The notes beneath the pieces were generated by a model, which worked only from the letters and a program-made list of their open reading frames with translations, was not told the origin of the DNA and made no database searches. The translations under genes and the position numbers were made by a program. Of a stretch of DNA of 64,000 nt, positions 63,242 through 64,000 are shown in pieces (the stretch's first letter is position 1; each line of letters opens with the position of its first letter). This stretch comes from Phytohabitans rumicis (GTDB lineage Bacteria; Actinomycetota; Actinomycetes; Mycobacteriales; Micromonosporaceae): NCBI RefSeq assembly GCF_011764445.1, contig NZ_BLPG01000002.1:806001-870000 (forward strand), in the 5' to 3' direction.

Positions 63242-64000
63242 GTGAAGTATCCACCATGGACAAAGATCGTGCTGGGGTTGACCACGTCCGTCCTCATCGG
63301 ACTGCCCGGGTTCGCGACGCCCGCGGGAGCCACGCCGAAAGGTGACCCGGCAACGGGCACCGTACAGGTGAAGATCCATACACCGGACGGCATTCCGGCG
63401 ACCGTCACGCTGGCCGGCAAGACGCGGCAGGTCGCTGCCAAGGCCCCCACCGGCACGTCCACGCTGGTCTCCCTTTCCCTGCCGGCAGGGCTCTACCATG
63501 TGCCGCCGGTGAGCACCACGGTCGACGGCGTGCGGTACGTAGGCCACGCGTCGCCGCCGGTCGCCGTCGTGAAGTCAGGTGCGATGACGACCGTCAACGT
63601 GACCTACGCTCCGGATGGCGGGGCGCATCATCTGGTCGCCACGGACCTGACCCGGACCAGCCTGAAGCTCTCCTGGAACGCACCCGCCGGCGCCCGGTTC
63701 GTCCTGCGGCGTACGCCCGGTGGTACGCCGGTCTCGCTCAAGACCCTGGGCGTCGGCGTGCCGGTCAAAGGCACCTCGGCCGCCGACCAAGGGCTGAAGC
63801 CGGGAACGCGGTACACGTACTCACTGTTCACCCAGACCAAGCACGGCTGGACCGGCCCCCTGGTCAGCTCCATCAGCACCACGCCGCCGGTCGGATCCAC
63901 GCAGGCCACCTACGTCGCCGCGCCGACGACGCTGCTCGCCGTGCCGGCCGACCTAGCCGCCGCGCAGACCACGGGAACGGGCGTCCAGGTCGTGCTGCGG
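63242..64000 (+). CDS. Secreted protein with a fibronectin type III-like domain, partial (runs off right edge)
   Basis: The frame is open from GTG 63242 to the window end (253 codons). GAGGAG lies about seven bases upstream. A signal peptide covers YPPWTKIVLGLTTSVLIGL to PAGA, with cleavage near residue 31. Next comes a carboxypeptidase-regulatory or PEGA-like β segment (VQVKIHTPDGIPATVTLAG; LPAGLYHVPPVSTTVDG). A fibronectin type III-like domain follows (HHLVATDLTRTSLKLSWNAP; GLKPGTRYTYSLFTQTK). The rest, starting near AAPTTLLAVP, may open another domain. An extracellular enzyme or adhesin is likely, and the main domain lies outside the window. Confidence 0.75.
   Translation, partial: MKYPPWTKIVLGLTTSVLIGLPGFATPAGATPKGDPATGTVQVKIHTPDGIPATVTLAGKTRQVAAKAPTGTSTLVSLSLPAGLYHVPPVSTTVDGVRYVGHASPPVAVVKSGAMTTVNVTYAPDGGAHHLVATDLTRTSLKLSWNAPAGARFVLRRTPGGTPVSLKTLGVGVPVKGTSAADQGLKPGTRYTYSLFTQTKHGWTGPLVSSISTTPPVGSTQATYVAAPTTLLAVPADLAAAQTTGTGVQVVLR

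Overview
The window looks like chromosomal DNA from a high-G+C actinomycete. G+C is very high, GTG and TTG starts are common, and start/stop overlaps (ATGA, GTGA) are the rule. A terminator-like hairpin built on AGGAAGGGC (42343-42391) and the overall gene style suggest a Micromonosporaceae-type organism. The family-level placement is inference; the actinobacterial assignment is firm.

The first 36.8 kb is a compact sterol/steroid catabolic island whose blocks match the Mycobacterium tuberculosis cholesterol locus in content and partly in order. At the left edge, a KstR2-type operator (318-331) sits between a partial fadE30-like gene and the operon fadD3-echA-fadE31/32/33-like (rings C/D, HIP-CoA branch). 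After a small insertion (a wHTH regulator and a secreted protein) come hsaA-hsaD-hsaC-hsaB (ring A/B opening). Divergent from these is kshA-(87-aa protein)-kshB, the 9-alpha-hydroxylase. Next are hsaE-hsaG-hsaF (2-hydroxypentadienoate to pyruvate plus propionyl-CoA), a Kst4D-like flavoprotein, kstD and a ChsH3-like hydratase. The side-chain operon fadE34-fadE28-fadE29-chsH2-chsH1-ltp2 lies opposite kstR. Beyond it are an SRPBCC protein, a second kstD, a hotdog thioesterase, an LLM/F420-type oxidoreductase, a sulfotransferase-SDR-hypothetical trio equivalent to Rv3529c-Rv3531c, and a zinc alcohol dehydrogenase. Six exact and about three degenerate KstR palindromes (TnnAACnnGTTnnA) lie at nearly every divergent promoter, so the island reads as one KstR regulon plus one KstR2 unit. 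Sterol uptake genes (mce4), cyp125, ipdAB, fadA5 and fadA6 are not in this window.

From 36.9 to 51.5 kb the content is mixed. It holds a Gfo/Idh/MocA-DUF6807-cupin operon, a DinB protein, a GntR-TetR fusion regulator divergent from a flavin monooxygenase, DUF3068 and DUF1622 membrane proteins, and a short AI-2E-like protein. A zinc-ribbon/SPFH pair, a GNAT acetyltransferase, an ApbE-like protein and an unrecognised protein follow. The region ends with a ClpC-type AAA+ unfoldase that lacks the M-domain coiled coil. From 51.5 to 62.9 kb one leftward cluster looks like a sugar-acid utilisation operon: SMP-30 lactonase, a sugar ABC transporter, two HIBADH-type dehydrogenases, IdnO- and IdnD-like dehydrogenases, an IclR regulator, a D-2-hydroxyacid dehydrogenase and a LarA-type racemase. 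A secreted Fn3-like protein runs off the right end.

Two window-wide patterns stand out. A family of palindromic intergenic elements (five full and two degenerate copies) sits directly at gene 3' ends. Separately, ten apparent frameshifts all look like loss of one base in a G/C run, which points to sequence or assembly error rather than gene decay. No tRNA, rRNA, IS element or CRISPR array was recognised.
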